Shown piece after piece: positions 14,268 through 15,605 of a DNA stretch of 15,605 bases. Under the pieces are notes generated by a model. The model had not been told where the DNA came from. It was given only the letters and a program-made list of their open reading frames with translations, and did no database searches. The stretch comes from an uncultured Atopobium sp. (GTDB lineage Bacteria; Actinomycetota; Coriobacteriia; Coriobacteriales; Atopobiaceae), in assembly GCA_946647055.1 (NCBI GenBank), contig CAMPCT010000028.1:1-15605 (forward strand), given 5' to 3'. A program made the position numbers and the translations under genes. Within the stretch, counting starts at the first letter, position 1, and every line of letters begins with the position of its first letter.

Positions 14268-14982
14268 GAGCAAGACGAGCGTGCTCGTAGTGGAGGACGA
14301 TTCTGCCGTCCGAAGCCTCATCACCACGGCTCTCAAGCTGCACGACTATCAGTACCGCACGGCGACCGGGGGCAACGCGGCCATCGCCGCCATCGTCTCG
14401 GACCCACCCGACGTGGTCCTGCTCGACCTCGGCCTCCCCGACATGGATGGGGTCGACGTCATCCGCAAGGTCAGGACGTGGTCGCGCGTCCCCATCATCG
14501 TGGTGTCGGCACGCTCGGGGGACTCCGACAAGATCGGGGCGCTCGATGCCGGCGCCGACGACTACCTCTCCAAGCCCTTCTCGGTGGGCGAGCTGCTGGC
14601 ACGCCTGCGCGCCGCCGAACGCCACCTCGCCTACATGGCCGCGGCGGACGAGCCCACTGAGTCGACCTTCCAGGACGGCGACCTGGTGATCGACTATGCC
14701 TCTGGCGTGGTGACTCTCGCAGGGGACGAGCTGCATCTCACGCCCATCGAGTACCGCCTGCTCTGCCTCCTCTCGCGAAACGTGGGGCGCGTGCTCACAC
14801 ACGGCTACATCCTGCGCGAGGTCTGGGGCAGCTCGCAGCGCAGCGACCTTGCCTCCCTGCGCGTCTTCATGGGACAGCTGCGCAAGAAGATCGAGCCGGA
14901 GCCGTCGTCGCCCCACTACATCCATACGCACGTGGGCGTAGGCTACCGCCTGATGCGCGTCGAGGACAAGGACGCCGAGTGA
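14260..14982 (+). CDS. KdpE-like OmpR-family response regulator
   Basis: 240 residues. The receiver domain (about 6-118) has the acidic pocket Asp13/Asp14, phospho-acceptor Asp56, Ser83 and Lys105. The OmpR/PhoB winged helix covers about 140-238, with L-T-P-I-E-Y-R-L-L and a closing H-V-G-V-G-Y-R-L. Overall it resembles KdpE most. Its ATG overlaps the end of the kinase gene (ATGAGTAG), with GAGGAGG at 14244-14250, so translation is coupled and the kinase is its partner. kdpFABC is not in the window. The visible candidate target is kup and its own operon. After the stop, GGCGTG/CACGCC (14999-15004 and 15016-15021) can form a small stem, without a T-run. Confidence 0.9.
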   Translation: MSRSKTSVLVVEDDSAVRSLITTALKLHDYQYRTATGGNAAIAAIVSDPPDVVLLDLGLPDMDGVDVIRKVRTWSRVPIIVVSARSGDSDKIGALDAGADDYLSKPFSVGELLARLRAAERHLAYMAAADEPTESTFQDGDLVIDYASGVVTLAGDELHLTPIEYRLLCLLSRNVGRVLTHGYILREVWGSSQRSDLASLRVFMGQLRKKIEPEPSSPHYIHTHVGVGYRLMRVEDKDAE

Positions 14983-15133
14983 CGGGTGGATGCACGAAGG
15001 CGTGATGCGGAACGACACGCCATTATAAGGAAACGTCAATGTGCCGTTCCCCTCAGGGGGGTGGTAGGCTAGGACAATGCGCTTCTGCGCCAGACGTGCC
15101 ACCACCCCGGAACCTCAGGTGAATCGAGGCAGC
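14983..15133 (+). promoter_or_regulatory. Intergenic region before the last gene
   Basis: It contains the small stem at 14999-15021, then TATAAG (15024-15029), CCCC-tca-GGGG (15049-15059) and TAGGCT (15065-15070). TAGGCT fits the actinobacterial TAnnnT -10. Transcription from it would start about 15077, exactly at an in-frame ATG (15077-15079). No good -35 is seen for any of these. The true start of the next gene is therefore open. Confidence 0.3.
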
Positions 15134-15605
15134 ATGAACGTGCTCGACCAGCTCTTCGTACCACAGATCCAACAGCTCTGCCCCAAGTCCATCACCCGCG
15201 ACGAAAACCGATGCTTCGTCACGTTCGATGGCCCCGTCTGCGAGGGCGAGTTCATTGCCGTCAAGGCGGACGAGGGATGTCTCATAACCCGATTTCGCAT
15301 ACATCTGCTCCGCGACGTCAAGCTGTCCGAGACGCACCTCCGCAGCCTCTGCATCATGAGACACACCCCAAACTGCTCCTATGGCGTTCCCGATGACGAG
15401 CAGGGCGAGGGCGACGCCCAGACGATCAAGGTGTTCATGCAGCCATACGCCGGCAGGACGCGCCTGCTCAAGGCTGGCGAGTTCTGCGAGGCCACGCGCA
15501 TCACCTATCTCCCCGTCTACTTCGACTCCATCGACCTGCCCTTCTTTGGTGGCTTCGACGACATCGCGCTCATGGTGCCAAGGCTCGACGAGGAGCTGGC
15601 CTCGC
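15134..15605 (+). CDS. Unrecognised protein, N-terminal part; possible ligand-binding half of a regulator (cut by window end)
   Basis: 157 residues are visible and the frame is open at the edge. The segment is mixed alpha/beta, without signal peptide or membrane helix, and cysteine-containing (Cys17, Cys27 and others). The layout loosely recalls the N-terminal half of AraC-type regulators of Coriobacteriia, in which a beta-rich ligand domain precedes a C-terminal HTH that would lie beyond the window. This is a guess. The start is uncertain: ATG 15134 has GAGG at 15126-15129 just upstream. GTG 15119 and ATG 15077 are in frame and would add 5 or 19 residues of non-conserved appearance. Confidence 0.5.
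   Translation, partial: MNVLDQLFVPQIQQLCPKSITRDENRCFVTFDGPVCEGEFIAVKADEGCLITRFRIHLLRDVKLSETHLRSLCIMRHTPNCSYGVPDDEQGEGDAQTIKVFMQPYAGRTRLLKAGEFCEATRITYLPVYFDSIDLPFFGGFDDIALMVPRLDEELAS

Overview
The window is high-GC bacterial DNA (roughly two thirds G+C by eye). It is densely packed, with Shine-Dalgarno-led genes and short intergenic gaps. Protein features (zinc-ribbon/TM surface proteins, a TipA-type MerR regulator, a KdpD-like kinase without its usual N-terminal sensor, LarE) suggest an anaerobic actinobacterium of class Coriobacteriia, in the Olsenella/Atopobiaceae neighbourhood. This placement is inference from protein style; no rRNA or marker search was possible. No IS element, prophage, CRISPR array or tRNA was seen. 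The order looks chromosomal.

Layout. (1) 1-3660, plus strand: a promoter region with three copies of a hairpin-forming repeat. It is followed by a membrane-anchored zinc-ribbon/DUF3160 protein, a small membrane-bound protein with FG-GAP-like acidic motifs, and a dCMP deaminase with its own promoter. (2) 3680-7173, minus strand, in transcription order: tag (3-methyladenine DNA glycosylase I) and larE (nickel-pincer cofactor sulfur insertion) as a tight pair. Then comes a second zinc-ribbon/TM protein and mntP (Mn2+ efflux). (3) 7364-8128, plus strand: a TipA-type MerR regulator behind a textbook MerR promoter (19-bp spacer with a near-perfect dyad), with a strong internal start that would also yield the free ligand-binding domain. 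(4) 8125-12809, minus strand, in transcription order: kup (K+ uptake), proA (proline synthesis), an iron-sulfur flavoprotein-like reductase and an SGNH hydrolase. (5) 13131-14982, plus strand: a KdpD/KdpE-like two-component pair divergent from kup. (6) From 15134 to the window edge: the N-terminal part of an unrecognised protein, perhaps a ligand-binding regulator.

How the parts may work together. The KdpDE-like pair sits back to back with kup and shares a 321-bp intergenic region rich in dyads, so control of K+ uptake by the pair is the natural hypothesis. Kup and ProA together fit osmotic or K+ homeostasis, but each seems to have its own promoter. The TipA-like gene is predicted to control itself. 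The DUF3160 gene is the one with the most elaborate upstream DNA: repeats lie just upstream of its -10, as an activator site would.

No clearly new multi-gene system is evident. The most rewarding leads are the dual-product TipA-like gene, the three-cysteine LarE, the repeat array upstream of the DUF3160 gene, the perfect 11-bp palindrome between proA and the flavoprotein gene, and the sensor-less KdpD next to kup.
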